This document shows, in pieces, positions 35,456-47,263 of a DNA stretch of 64,000 nucleotides. The notes beneath the pieces are model-generated. The model was given only the letters and a program-made list of their open reading frames with translations. It was not told the DNA's origin and ran no database searches. The number at the start of each line of letters is the position of its first letter. Within the stretch, counting starts at the first letter, position 1. Origin of the DNA: Tetracentron sinense (taxonomy: Eukaryota > Streptophyta > Magnoliopsida > Trochodendrales > Trochodendraceae); NCBI GenBank assembly GCA_015143295.1, contig CM026568.1, forward strand, positions 36,340,441 to 36,404,440, written 5' to 3'. Made by a program: the position numbers and the translations under genes.

Positions 35456-35494
35456 TTTTTGATGGATATTTTTATGTAGACCTCCATCTAATCT

Positions 35495-35642
35495 TATTTT
35501 TTGGGGGGATAAATGTTGGATATCCTGAGCCTTAACAAGTCCCCCATACAACCAATAATGAGGGGAGACCGGGAATCGACCTCGAGACCTCCGGGGTTTT
35601 ACGGTTCATCCTTCAGCCACTGGGCTACACCCCCGGGGGTTG
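35495..35642 (-). mobile_element. tRNA-derived SINE (about 148 bp)
   Basis: On the minus strand, box A TAGCCCAGTGG (35617-35627) and box B GGTCGATTCC (35572-35581) have tRNA-like spacing, followed by a unique 3' body and an AAAAAATAA tail. Imperfect 15-bp target duplications, ACCTCCATCTAATCT (35480-35494) and ACATCTGTCTAATCT (35643-35657), match at 12 of 15 positions. The box spacing explains why part of it could be mistaken for a tRNA gene. Confidence 0.8.
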
Positions 35643-35657
35643 ACATCTGTCTAATCT

Positions 35658-36895
35658 TTGAACAACATATATGGGACATAGTAGCTGACTAGCAGTTGGC
35701 CTGTATCATAAACGCTGCATAAAACTTGATAAGCGATCATTTTCAAGATTCTAGGTACTGATTTTTTTCTCATCATCTCTGTCCTGTTGTGTGGTACACC
35801 ACAACTTTTATCCGGGATCAAGTGATGGTTGGAATTCCACCCGTTTCACAAACCTGGAACAGATACTAACCAGTATCATATGAACTGGGGTTGCAACCTG
35901 CTTACAATAAGTTTTTGAGGCCCGAATTTGGCCCGTTGACACCCCTAAATAAGATGAAGATTATACGACCAATAAGAAATAAGCAGTAAGCAAGAATCAA
36001 TGCCAATCAGAAGATTTAAAAAAACTGTACTTGAAGTAAAAGGAGAAATGAAGTGAGGCGCAAAAGGCAGGGCAGTGAAAGCCACAACAAAATAGGATTA
36101 AAGAACTCACAGCAACCTCAAATCACGTTTTAACAAATAAATAAAACTACCCAACTTCATCACAGGACAGATTCAAATTAACAAATACAGTAGGTGACAA
36201 CATTTGCAGCATTCATTTTCTCAATTCCAAGGAACAGCCACAATCTGAGTTGTGAGGGAAGTGTCAATAATGTGAACTAAACTCACGTGGTAGATAAGCC
36301 TGCAAACTGTGAGGCTGGACCTGCTGTGCTCCAAGGTTGCAAGCTGCTCGGTACCTTCTTGACGTGAGACACTTGACCAACAGGCCATACAGTTTGTAAT
36401 TTTTTCCATAATACCTTTTCCTAAAACCGAATTAAGGTTAATACTAACCAAGATTAATGAGACAGATGTTAAATCAGTGCTATTACTGGACGGATTGCAA
36501 CATAGAGGATGTTGAGAGTTTTCCTCGGATCCACGTGCCTTCGCCAGCTGAGCTTACTGAACTGCCTCTCTTATGGACAAAAACGGATGTTTCTCACCCA
36601 TTTTTGTTTTGCTACCATTTCCATTGGCTTGAATTTCCTGGAAAAAAAAAAGGGTCCAAAGTGATATCTAGGATGCATAACAATTATGTGCATATCCATT
36701 TGTTATTATGAAAAGTCGGCAACACTTGCACAACCAACCTGAAAAGAAGCATGTAGGCATATTATCTAGTAACTTCCAAGTGCTGGTTAAGTAATATTTT
36801 AACAGAAGACTACAAGTGAAATCACCTATTTGAGAGCAAGTAACAGTACAATCAACCATAGTGGTCGCCTTGAGACAAGAAGAGGCTCATTTATA
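35658..36895. other. Region downstream of ClpC (includes its 3' UTR), no other gene
   Basis: No separate coding series is seen. The part next to 36896 should hold the ClpC 3' UTR and polyadenylation site on the minus strand; the exact end is not determined. Confidence 0.5.
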
Positions 36896-39800
36896 CTATA
36901 CTGGGATGGCCGGTGGTAACGACTCAGGAGCACCACTGCTACCGTTGAGCACAGTCACATTCCCTTCAGAATCTACATCAACTATAACTGAGTCTCCCTC
37001 TTTGATCTCTCCTCCGAGCATCTTCTCAGCCATGCTGTCCTCCAAAAGCCTCATTATTGCTCTTCTCAATGGTCTTGCACCATAGCTTGGGCTGTAACCT
37101 TCATCTACCACCCTGTCCGTAAACCTCTCCGTCACCTGAAGCTCTATCTCCTTTTTCTTGAGCCTCTCAAACACCTCCTTCAGCATTATGTCCGCGATCT
37201 CTTTCACCTCCAGCTTTGTAAGCTGCCTGAACACAATCATCTCATCCAACCTATTCAGGAACTCTGGCCTGAAATATTGCTTCAGCTCCTCTGTAACCAG
37301 GCTCTTTATCCGGTTGTAACTGCTGTCCTTCTCATCGTAGTCCAGATCAAACCCAATCCGGCGCCCTCCCTTCTCAATCACACTGCTTCCAACATTGGAT
37401 GTCATTATCAGGAGTGTGTTTTTAAAATCCACGGTCCGGCCTTTGCTGTCAGTTAACCTTCCATCTTCCAGAATCTGAAGCATCATGTTGAAGACATCAG
37501 GGTGAGCCTTCTCTATCTCGTCAAAGAGGACCACTGTATAGGGACGGCGGCGAACAGCTTCAGTCAGCTGACCTCCCTCAGTGTAACCAACATAACCAGG
37601 CGGTGATCCAATGAGCTTGGAGACAGTATGTCTCTCCATGAACTCACTCATATCTAGCCGGATCATGGCTTCTTCAGAGCCGAAGTAGTAGGCAGCCAGT
37701 GCCTTTGCCAGTTCAGACTTCCCTACACCAGTTGGACCAGAAAATATGAAGCTGGCAATTGGCCTATTGGGGTTTTTGAGTCCAACACGAGCACGACGGA
37801 TAGCCCGGCTTATAGCTTTGACAGCTTCGTCCTGTCCAACAACCCGCTGGTGGAGCTTTTCTTCCATCTTGAGGAGGCGGTCAGACTCGTCACTTGAAAC
37901 TTTTTCAACAGGGATCCCAGTCCAAGAAGAGACAATATGCTGAATGTCAACTTCAGTCACAAGAGGACCCGCATCCCCTGCCTCACTCTCTGCCTGGCTT
38001 TTCTCTTTGCCTTTGTCTACAAGGGTTGAGATCTGGGCCTTGAGGTCCATTTCCCGATCCCGTAACTCCCCAGCCTGTCAAGATTTTTATAATGTAAACT
38101 TATACGGTACAAATGATTGGTAAAGGTAGAAGATGATCCGTTCCATAGTTCTGAGTAAAAATTAAAATACATGATTTAAGAATTAACAAGTCATCAGTAC
38201 CTTTTCAAAGTCTTGGCCACGAACAGCTTCATTTTTTTCCTTGGTGATCTGCCTGAGCTCTTTCTCAAGTTCTCTGGCTTCCTCGGGCAGCTTCAAATTA
38301 CAAAAAGCACATATAACCCACTTAACTTTGGAAGTTTACTGAAGCGAAAAAAAATATATTGCAGCACAGAAATAAGAACCCCCCATACCTGTGCATGACG
38401 AAGCCGAACCCGAGAACCAGCCTCATCAACCAAGTCAATTGCTTTATCAGGGAGGAAGCGATCACTGAAGGATAAAGAAATACCGTCAAAACAATAGATT
38501 TTTTTTTATCGGTATCCATCAAAACAATAGATGGTAGCAATCTCTTACATGAGGACAAAAATTGAAGAGTTAGGTAGAAATTTGCATGGAAACAAACCAT
38601 AAGATTATTCGCAATGAATTCTTCCATAAAAGGATATTACTGGAATACAAGGAAAATGATTATTTTCAACCATTAGATCTGGCGTCGACCAGCTTTGCGA
38701 TACGGACGGACACAAAGAAGAACGCAGGCAGCGGAAATGCAAAAGAGAAGAGCAAAGATTCCCAACCCAGAGCATGTTATTGACTCAACCACAAATCTAT
38801 TGAATGAAGGTAGCTTGTTGCTATACACTATAAAGATACTAAGTTACAATCCCATCATCAAACATGGCAACCAAATTTCATGAGGCACCTGCAACATTTA
38901 ACAGAACGTAGCTGTAAATCCATAATGGATTCCCAGCTTAAAATAATCAAAACCACAATTGAGCCATATCCTAGGGAGAAACACTAGATATCCATACTAC
39001 TGTGTTTCCCTTCCGACAGTTTTCACATCAGAGGGACAGATGTGTCCCCCTCTCTTTTAGACTATAGTTGCTTTGTCATGATTTTGCCTGAGATTAGGGT
39101 GGAGCCACTAATGAGATGGCTAACTGGTTTCGAACAATACCAGAGCAAAACTTCTTTTATATTTGATTAAATAATACAAACTTTTCTATTGACCACACTT
39201 GAATTGTTATATAACAAACCATTCTCCTGCAAACCAGAGCACGGAAATCAGGATGTAGTGCAGTACACAGCCGGAAAAATGATAAGGGAAAAGAGGATGA
39301 TATTGCTTTCAATTTCTTCCTTTTTTTCCCCCTTTTTCTTTTTCATGGAAGCCACATTCCAAAGAATGTGCTTCTAGTTAGTGCTCATGTGAAGACATCC
39401 CACATCCAAAATATTATCTTATTATGTAAACCTATAAAGAGGAAACCAATGGTTTGTCTTTTTCTTGATAAATAGGCGCGCATGCAAACACGCACACATA
39501 AAAGTTATATATATATATATTCAATCTAGGGTCTTTAAGTTTAATGGTCCATAAACAACTCACTAAAATTAAATGTATCCAAGGGGAAAACCTTTGTTCA
39601 ATGGATTCCACATCTTGCACAAAAACCAATCCGACCGATTAAGACTACCCCAAATATTGTTTAGTCCAATGGTAAAAAAAATATGAGTCCAAGACATATT
39701 AGAACATTTAAATCATAAAAGGGGATTTGGACTTTGAATTGAGGTGGGATCTATTTCTATAATGGTCCCAATTAATTAGTCAGAGACCATATGGTGAAGG

Positions 39801-42800
39801 CAATAGATAAGACCATGTGTAAAGATAGGCATGCACTCAAGCCGAGCTGGCTCGTAGACTCAGCTCAGCTCGATCAAGTCAACTTCAAGCTAATATTTCA
39901 GGCTCGATCAAACTGAGCTTGAAATATCAAACAAGCTGAGCTCAGGCCAGCCCCTGTTTGATTCGCCCGGCTTGTTTAAGCTCGGTTTGGCTCGAAGCTC
40001 GGCTTGACCAATATATTATTCTTATTACTATTATAATGCGAGAGGCAGCCGTAGATGATTTTTCCGAAATTCCCATACTACCCTTATATAAAAACAAAAC
40101 TTTGATTTAATGTTTGCTTTAATTCCCAAACTACCCCTTGCCTTTGATTTAATTTCGAAACTATCCTTGCTCATCTATCTATTTTGAATCACAGCCAATC
40201 GCGATTAAACTCAGGGAAAGTTCAATCGCACCCGCGGGTTAACACGTGACCCTTTTAACTCCTATTAACTGTGGTTAACTCCTTCCCCTCGCTCTTACGT
40301 GCATTGCACGTGCCACTAGCAAGTTCAATCTCACCTGCAGGTTAACACGTGTCCCTTTTAACTCCTATTAACTGTGGTTAACTCCTTCCCCTCGCTCTCA
40401 CGTGCATCGCACGTGCCACCCGCTAGTTATTATATAATATAAATATTAACCCAACAAAACCCTAAAGCACTAACCGGGCCTGGCCCTAGCCCTTAGAGGG
40501 CTTGAAATGGCTAGGCCTAAGCCCTACCCTCAAGGGCTAGGGCCAGGGCCAAAAGAACAAAAATAAATTATATCATGTTTTAGAAAAAAAATTCTGCATT
40601 GATTGTCAACCTGACATACAACCCTCCTCCTATATTTCGGTTTGGAACCGACAATACAATTCAAAGAGCAACACGATGGAGTTTTAGTACCGTTAGATTG
40701 TTAGTATTAGTACACCTCCAATTGTTACTGTTAAGTTGTTAGTAGTAGTACCGTTATATTTTTTAAAAAGAAAAAAGAAAAAAAAAACGTTACAACTTAT
40801 AAGTAGTAACATTAAAGGATTTTGAAAAGACACTACACTATTAGTCTATTACACATACATGGTAACTCTTAGCATCTATTAGAAATTTTAAAAAAGAAAG
40901 ACGTTACAAGTTACTATATTAAAAAGATTCTAGAAAGATACTACACTACAGTATTAGTATGTACATTACACATACACACAATAAGGCTTAGCCTCTTAGG
41001 TAATTATAAGTCTTAAGTTATTATATTATATGTCATATATTATATATATATAATGGAGGGCCGGGCTATGTGCTTACCAAGCCCTGCCCTTTTCAAAATT
41101 AGGCCCTGACTCGACCGGCTCTAGGGCGCCTTATTAGGGGAAAAAAGCCCTTTATTTTACGGGCTTCGAAGGGCCAGACCTGGCATCCTAATCAAAGGTT
41201 TGGATTCAAGGGGTGTTATCGAGCCAAGTAGTGGGATGTTCAAGCTGTTTATTAAGTAAATGAGCTTGCTTGGCTTGTTTATTAAATAAACAAGCTCGAG
41301 CTTTAACACACGAGCTCGAGTAGCTTGATTCATTAGATATTGCTATTTATTAGGGTTTAAATTTTACTTTATTATCCTCTTACAGGTAAAAAAATTACAG
41401 TGATACCTAAAATTTTAGGAAAAGTTCATAATTGTATAAAGGATATTCTTATTATGTAAATACATTATATGTTATTAATTTTTATTAGTATATAATAAAT
41501 ATATTTAATTTTTGAATTTAAATGAAGTATATTTAGATATTTTAGTAGATTAATTATATATATAATCGAGCCGAGCTTTTAACGAGCCGAGAAGGGTGTG
41601 TTCAAGCTTAGCTTGTTAACTAAACGAGCTCAAAAATCAAGCTTGAGCTTGGCTTGTTTACTAAATAACAAACGAGCTTGAGCTTTTAACAGGCCGAGCT
41701 CGAGCTGTTCGCAAGCACCTTTGTTTGATAAATACCCCAACGGATTGACATCCCTATGCCTTTGCCTCCACCTTTTGTCGTTGTTGTGACACCAACTGGA
41801 TCTATGATACACTTCGCCGGATTAACGGAATGAGTTTGACGTCGCAGCAAAACCCTTTAGTTCTTTTTTCATTCTATTTGATTTAATCAAAAGTTTTACC
41901 CAACAATTATATGTTGTGTTGCATCATTCTTGCTTTGCAAACTTACAAAGCCCTGGAAACCAGTTTCTCTGATTTGCAGGTGCCTCACCATCTATATGTT
42001 TTGTTTTCCCTAAATGATTTTATATTGATTATTTGGTTGTTCTCTATTTGTTCTTGCTTTGTTTCTTCTCATCTGATTTGGAATCCCATTTCTCTTGTAT
42101 GTAGGTGCCTCACCATTGCTACATTTTGTTTTTTTTTCTTACTTTTAATTTCAATACTTTCTTGAAGTATTTTTTGAGCTTGGGTTTTCTCACAACCCTT
42201 TGTCTTCTTTTTTTTCCAAAAGATCACCATTTCAAAGTTCGGGTTTTCTTTGTTACTTTTAATTTCAACACTTTCTAACAGTATTTTTTGGGCTTAAGTT
42301 TCTCACAACCCTTTGTCTTCTTTTTCTTCCGGAAGATCACCATTTCAATGTTGGGGTTTTCATTGTTATTGACATTCATTAGAGAACTTTTTAGTTTTCT
42401 TTTTTACTAGAATTTGTATAGGTATTACTTCACGCAAGAGAGGATTCAGATATGACGGAGAATGCATTGAAGGGCAGCAACTAGCAAGCAAGGGTGGGGA
42501 AGGAGGGCAAAATGTTGCAGATTTTTTTACAGAGTACACAAATGAGACTTTAAAAAGGTAACAGAATGTGTCAAGCCGAGTCTGGTCATTCGAGTTTGAT
42601 TCGAGCTCAAGCCAAGCCTAAACACCTTCAAACCGAGCCCGAGCCCGAGCTTGGCTCAGCTCAGCTCGGCTCGGCTTGAATACAGCCCTATGTAAAGATG
42701 TGGTTAAAAGAAATTGATCTTTTCCTTTCTAAGATGTTAACAATAGGTCGTACAAAGAATTAGTGACATTGATCAATCAGAAGTCTAGAACCACTTTTTT

Positions 42801-45800
42801 TTTTGTTCAAAATATATGGTTAGGTCACAACCCCAGTTAGTATGGTTGAAATGAATGTAATGAGCATAAACTCACACCTGATGTACTGATAAGACAACTG
42901 CGCAGCAGCTACTAGGGATTCATCTGTATAACGGAGCTTGTGGTGAATCTCGTATCGCTCTCGAAGCCCTTTCAAAATTTCAATGGTTTCATCAACGGAC
43001 GGTTCAGGCACTTTTACTGGCTGGAATCGTCTTTCCAAAGCCGGGTCTTTCTCAATGTGCTTTCTGTATTCATCTAGAGTCGTGGCACCAATGCACTGCA
43101 CCAATTGAAATAAGTTAAAAATGCTGATTAAAAAAGAGAGAAAAGCATCCACCCAATTTGATTATGCTGACCCAGATGCTGGTTGGAGTTAATCATGATT
43201 TTTTCAAGATAATTAAAGTAGTGTTGCATAAAACGAGGAACTTTAAACAAAATCTAAGCATATATTAAATAATCAAGACACAACTAGAAAACCAGGATAA
43301 ATCAGGAAGAAAGGATCAGTTATTTGCAAATACAGAATCTTGACCACAAATGAAAAACTGGCTTAAAAAAAATCAATGCAAAAAGACTATATTAGTATTT
43401 AGTAGTGTACATAATAAAATATAATCAGAAAAATCGAGGGCCTGTTTAGATGCACTACAAAAACATTTCTCAGTTAACAATATAATAATTGGGCAGAGAG
43501 ATTTTTATTTTATTTGATTTTATTGGGAGTTATAGTTCTTGTTTGGTTTGCTGTTAATTGTTACTGTTAAAACTTAAAAGAAGAAGATTAAAAACAATTT
43601 TTATGAAAAATTTTTATACTAGCAGGAAGCAAAATTATATTTCTTGTTTGGATTGTTGTTTCTACTAAAAAATGTTCAAAATTAATAAAATTGACTAGAT
43701 TTTGACAAGATAGACACTAGAAACAAGACTGGAGAGCAAAAATACTACTATGATGATTCAGATCATTATTTTATATAAATCAGCAAGGAACAAAACTGGA
43801 AACTTGAGAAAACCTCTTGTCCCTTAAAGATAGTTCTAAGACCTGAGCAAAAAATATCAAATTAGTGAGATAAACAGGACTTTTAATGATGACCGAAGTT
43901 AAATAAAAGGTCACTTTTGAACCACAGAAGGGAAAGAAAGACATATGTCTTTGGGTCTCATTTGTTATATTGCCAAGACTTTAGGAGGTAGAAGTCAAGA
44001 TTGGAGAGTGAAAATACCATAAGTAAATTTTAAATAATAGCCCAGGAGTTCCAAATTGAAAATCTGCTTTATGGCCCAGTTAAAAGTCCAGCAAGGATTG
44101 CCGACTCATTACATTTGGTTTCTAGAATTTAACCAAATTACTGATGGGATCAATCGATAATATATTCCACAGTCGGTGAACAAATTCTCCTACCATGGTA
44201 TTGGAGAATCTAGGTTTCAAGCAAGAGAGGAACAAAAAAGGCTGCAAGAGTATTGCAGTCATAATTTCTGCCCGACGTAGCAATGCACCAATTTAAGATA
44301 CAGGGACTTACATCTGTCAACTTTTCTTCAGATTCAAAAAACTGAAGTCGAAATAATAGTACAAGATCTCATGTGCATGCAGTGAGGGTAAATTTACCTG
44401 CAGTTCACCTCTTGCAAGAGCTGGTTTCAAGATATTTGCAGCATCAATTGCACCTTCTGCTGCTCCTGCTCCAATTAAAGTGTGCACCTCATCAATAAAC
44501 AATATTATCTCATCACTTTGTTTGATTTCCTCCATCAGCTTCTTTAGCCTCTCCTCAAACTCGCCACGGTATTTTGTGCCAGCAACAAGAAGACCCATAT
44601 CCAGGGTAATCACCTGAATCGCACCAAAAAGAAAAATCAATTAGAATCTTAGGAGTGAAGATGAAGCAACCAATCTTCATGCAAGTAAAAGGAGGTCTTT
44701 AAAAGGAAGAGGCCCTAAAACACAAATATGAAAAGAATGAAGTCATCAAACATGTATGGCCTTGATATATGAACTTTTCCAGAACCAATTGCCCTCATGA
44801 CCCCCCAAAAGAATCTGATAAATTGGATTCATAAATTAAAATCCCTGTTTCCTATGTTTCTCCATGGACCCATCAAATGGTTACCTTTGAGACACTAAAC
44901 ATATATGATTTAAGCAGGGACGACAGGAACAAAATAGTACAATGTCAAAAAACTATACACTCAGATGGTCAATTTTTTTAGCATATGTACAAGGGGACTC
45001 CATTTTTCGAAAAATCTGCCCTGCCAGACATGAGTGCCAAACAGTCTTCACCACAACCACTAAGATGACATCCTTTTCTTTTCTTATTATGCCTCTAAGC
45101 ATTATTTATGCATGTCCACGTCTTATATCTAAAACTATGAAGCTATACTTTACTCATATAATAGGAATTTAAAAAAAAATACTTTACTCTTATAATCCTC
45201 CCACAATCTCATATAACTGATGAATATATTTGCATGACACGTTACCAAGAATCACCCAGTCTGACACCTAATATCCATGCCCGACACAACAAGTGTTTAT
45301 GTCTCTGTCACCTTGTTAACATACAAATAATCTTATCTCACCTTCTTCCCCTCAATTGTTTCTGGAACATCACCGGTTGCTATCCGTTGAGCGAGACCTT
45401 CTGCAATTGCTGTTTTCCCAACACCAGGTTCTCCAATAAGACAGGGGTTGTTCTTTGTCCGCCGACCCAAAATTTGGGTCACACGCTCTATTTGCGGCTG
45501 CCTTCCAACAACAGGATCCAGTTTACCCTAAAAAGGAAAGCAAACATGCTTAAATGTTAGCCTTTATATGCATAGTAACATGATTTGAACACAAAAGTCA
45601 TAGAGAAGTAAAAGATTGCAAAATAATATACCTCCTCTGCCAGCTTTGTCAAATTGGTGCCATACTCCTCAAGTGTGGGCATTTTATTGCCACTGCTTCC
45701 TCCTCCAACACCAGCACCAACGGCTTCTGTGCTCTCACCCACCATACGGATAACCTATGTACATTAATGAAATTTAAATTTTCACAATGGTGAATTTTAA

Positions 45801-47218
45801 TTTTGGGATGGTGAACACAGGATTCCTTTTTTAAAAAGTGGGGTAAACACACAATAAGAATAAGGTCACATTGCTTGCCTGTGTGCGAATGTTACTTGGG
45901 TCGGCACCTAGGTTCTCAAGCACACGGGCTGCTACACCTTCACCCTCACGAAGCAGTCCCAAAAGCAAGTGCTCTGACCCAATATAGTTATGACCTAAAA
46001 CATTCAACAAACAAGTATTAAAAGAACTTTAAATCAAGATACATAGTTGGGGACGATACATTTATAAATCATAAAAACTATTATCGGTTAGTAAGGGTTT
46101 TCAAGACGGGAAAATGTCAGACTTACAAATTAGAGGTTGTGCTATTTGTATACAAAGATATTCTGGTGCTTTTTTTTTTAAATTCTTCAGTCAGATACCT
46201 TTCTTTTACATATAAAAAGATTATATAAATACTCAAGAGGTTTTCGAATATGGTATCAATGGGGTGAAAAAATATTATTGGAAGGATTCCCTTTTTTTTT
46301 ATCAGTAAGGATTCCTATGTTTCAGTAGGCATTCTTGGGGTTTGGAACTTTGGAGGATTCTTACACATTCTATCAAAAAAAGAGTTCCATGTTATAACTA
46401 AGGCCTTCCTGACATATCATATTGGGTCAAACAAGTAACACTAGGTAAAGAAAAGTAGATGAACTTGTTGGTTATTAGTTAGTTCGATTTTCCAAGCCAT
46501 AGGCCTTAGACCTTTCTTGGCAAAATGACACACACCTTAGGGAGTGGGCCCCAGCCCCACCCTAAAGTGTTTGTCCTTTCGCCAAGAAAGGGATGTCTAA
46601 GCCTCCCCCCCACCAACATCTACGGCTAGAACTCCCCTTAGTTTGAAAGATACCAAGTTGGCGGGCTTCCTCTAGTGAGAGTTCCAAAACACGCTTCGCA
46701 CGAGGAGTAAATGGTATCTCCACAGCAACAAATCCACTGCCTCTTCCAATGATCTTCTCCACTTCTACACGGGCATCCTTCAGATTGATTCCCATGGATT
46801 TAAGAACCTTTGCAGCAATACCAGTGCCTTCACCAATGAGACCCAACAGAATCTGCTCTGTGCCCACAAAATTGTGTCCAAGCCGTCTTGCTTCCTCTTG
46901 TGCAAGCATAATAACTTTGATCGCCTTCTCTGTGAAGCGCTCAAACATAGCTACAGCAACCCCTCGGCTAGCCTTTCCTCGTGGAGCAGAGATCGCAGCT
47001 GCCACCTTGGAATGGAAATCATGGCCTGATCGCACGGTAGCATCTAAGGCATTGAATCCTCGCAAGCCTGAGAAACCCCGAATCCTAAGGTTGGGTGCTT
47101 GAAAATTATACATCATTTTAGAAGGCTGTTTGGTTTTCCTAGATCCTCGAAGTTGGCCATGACTTTCACCAACAACTGCAGCAAAAAGGTTCGTTGATTG
47201 GACCAGAGCCCTAGCCAT
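36896..47218 (-). CDS. CLPC: Chloroplast Hsp100/ClpC chaperone, ATPase subunit of the Clp protease, 922 aa, 9 coding exons
   Basis: Exons, 5' to 3' on the minus strand: 47218-46654, 45994-45879, 45754-45632, 45527-45342, 44613-44398, 43095-42878, 38464-38389, 38290-38201, 38074-36896 (2769 nt, one frame). Residues 1-90 look like a plastid transit peptide, followed by a double Clp N-domain ([20 protein letters not shown]). D1 has Walker A GEPGVGKT (300-307) and Walker B with DE 371-372. A UVR-type motif lies at about 526-545. D2 has GPTGVGKS (643-650), [10 protein letters not shown] (DE 715-716) and an IGF loop (770-772) for docking on ClpP. ClpC unfolds stromal proteins for the ClpPR protease and works at the inner-envelope import motor. 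All ATPase motifs are intact and the length matches ClpC1 (about 929 aa), so it should be functional. Intron 2 has a GC donor. The intron 42877-38465 carries a 2.9-kb hAT-like element. Confidence 0.97.
39826..42690. mobile_element. hAT-type element (2.9 kb) in a ClpC intron, TAGGGCTG family
   Basis: Exact 8-bp duplications TGTAAAGA lie at 39818-39825 and 42691-42698. The left end is TAGGCATGCACTCAAGCCGA; the right, on the other strand, is TAGGGCTGTATTCAAGCCGA. Both lead into GAGCTCAGCTCG-type repeats. The inside is a patchwork: a Helitron (40020-40426), GGGCTAGGGCC-rich inverted repeats (about 40480-41190), GAGCTTG repeats (41270-41720), and a tandem pair containing ACAACCCTTTGTCTTC (about 42170-42360). 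No transposase was recognised. Confidence 0.85.
40020..40426 (+). mobile_element. Non-autonomous Helitron (about 407 bp) with duplicated 3' section
   Basis: Starts TCTTATTACTATTATAATGC and ends ACGTGCCACCCGCTAG before T; the 3' hairpin CACGTGC-ATC-GCACGTG has a 7-bp perfect stem 11 nt before CTAG. The last roughly 104 bp (hairpin included) occur twice in a row (about 40219-40322 and 40323-40426). It belongs to the family of 34971-35244 in opposite orientation. The 5' flanking base is T rather than A, so the 5' boundary is less certain. Confidence 0.75.
45755..45878 (-). other. GC-AG intron in ClpC
   Basis: On the minus strand the exon ends CGCACACAG and is followed by GCAAGC, close to the GC-intron consensus; the acceptor is ACATAG before GTTATCCG. 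The frame gives R-T-Q-V-I-R-M, as in other ClpC proteins. Confidence 0.9.
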
Positions 47219-47263
47219 GATTCCCACCAACAAGAAGCCTCTCCACTATCAATATAACTCAAC

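Noticed and set aside
35560-35640. tRNA gene on the minus strand
   Set aside because: A and B boxes are present, but no cloverleaf acceptor pairing was found, and the body continues into an A-tailed SINE with target duplications.
41911-42165. Hydrophobic 84-residue open frame in the ClpC intron
   Set aside because: T-rich transposon sequence with no homologue or start context; hydrophobicity follows from base composition.
43440-43470. Single PIF/Harbinger-like end GGCCTGTTTAGATGCAC
   Set aside because: No matching right end or duplication was found in the intron.
46749-47102. Antisense open frame over ClpC exon 1
   Set aside because: Shadow of the real coding exon on the minus strand; the same applies to 36861-37085 and 37746-37943.
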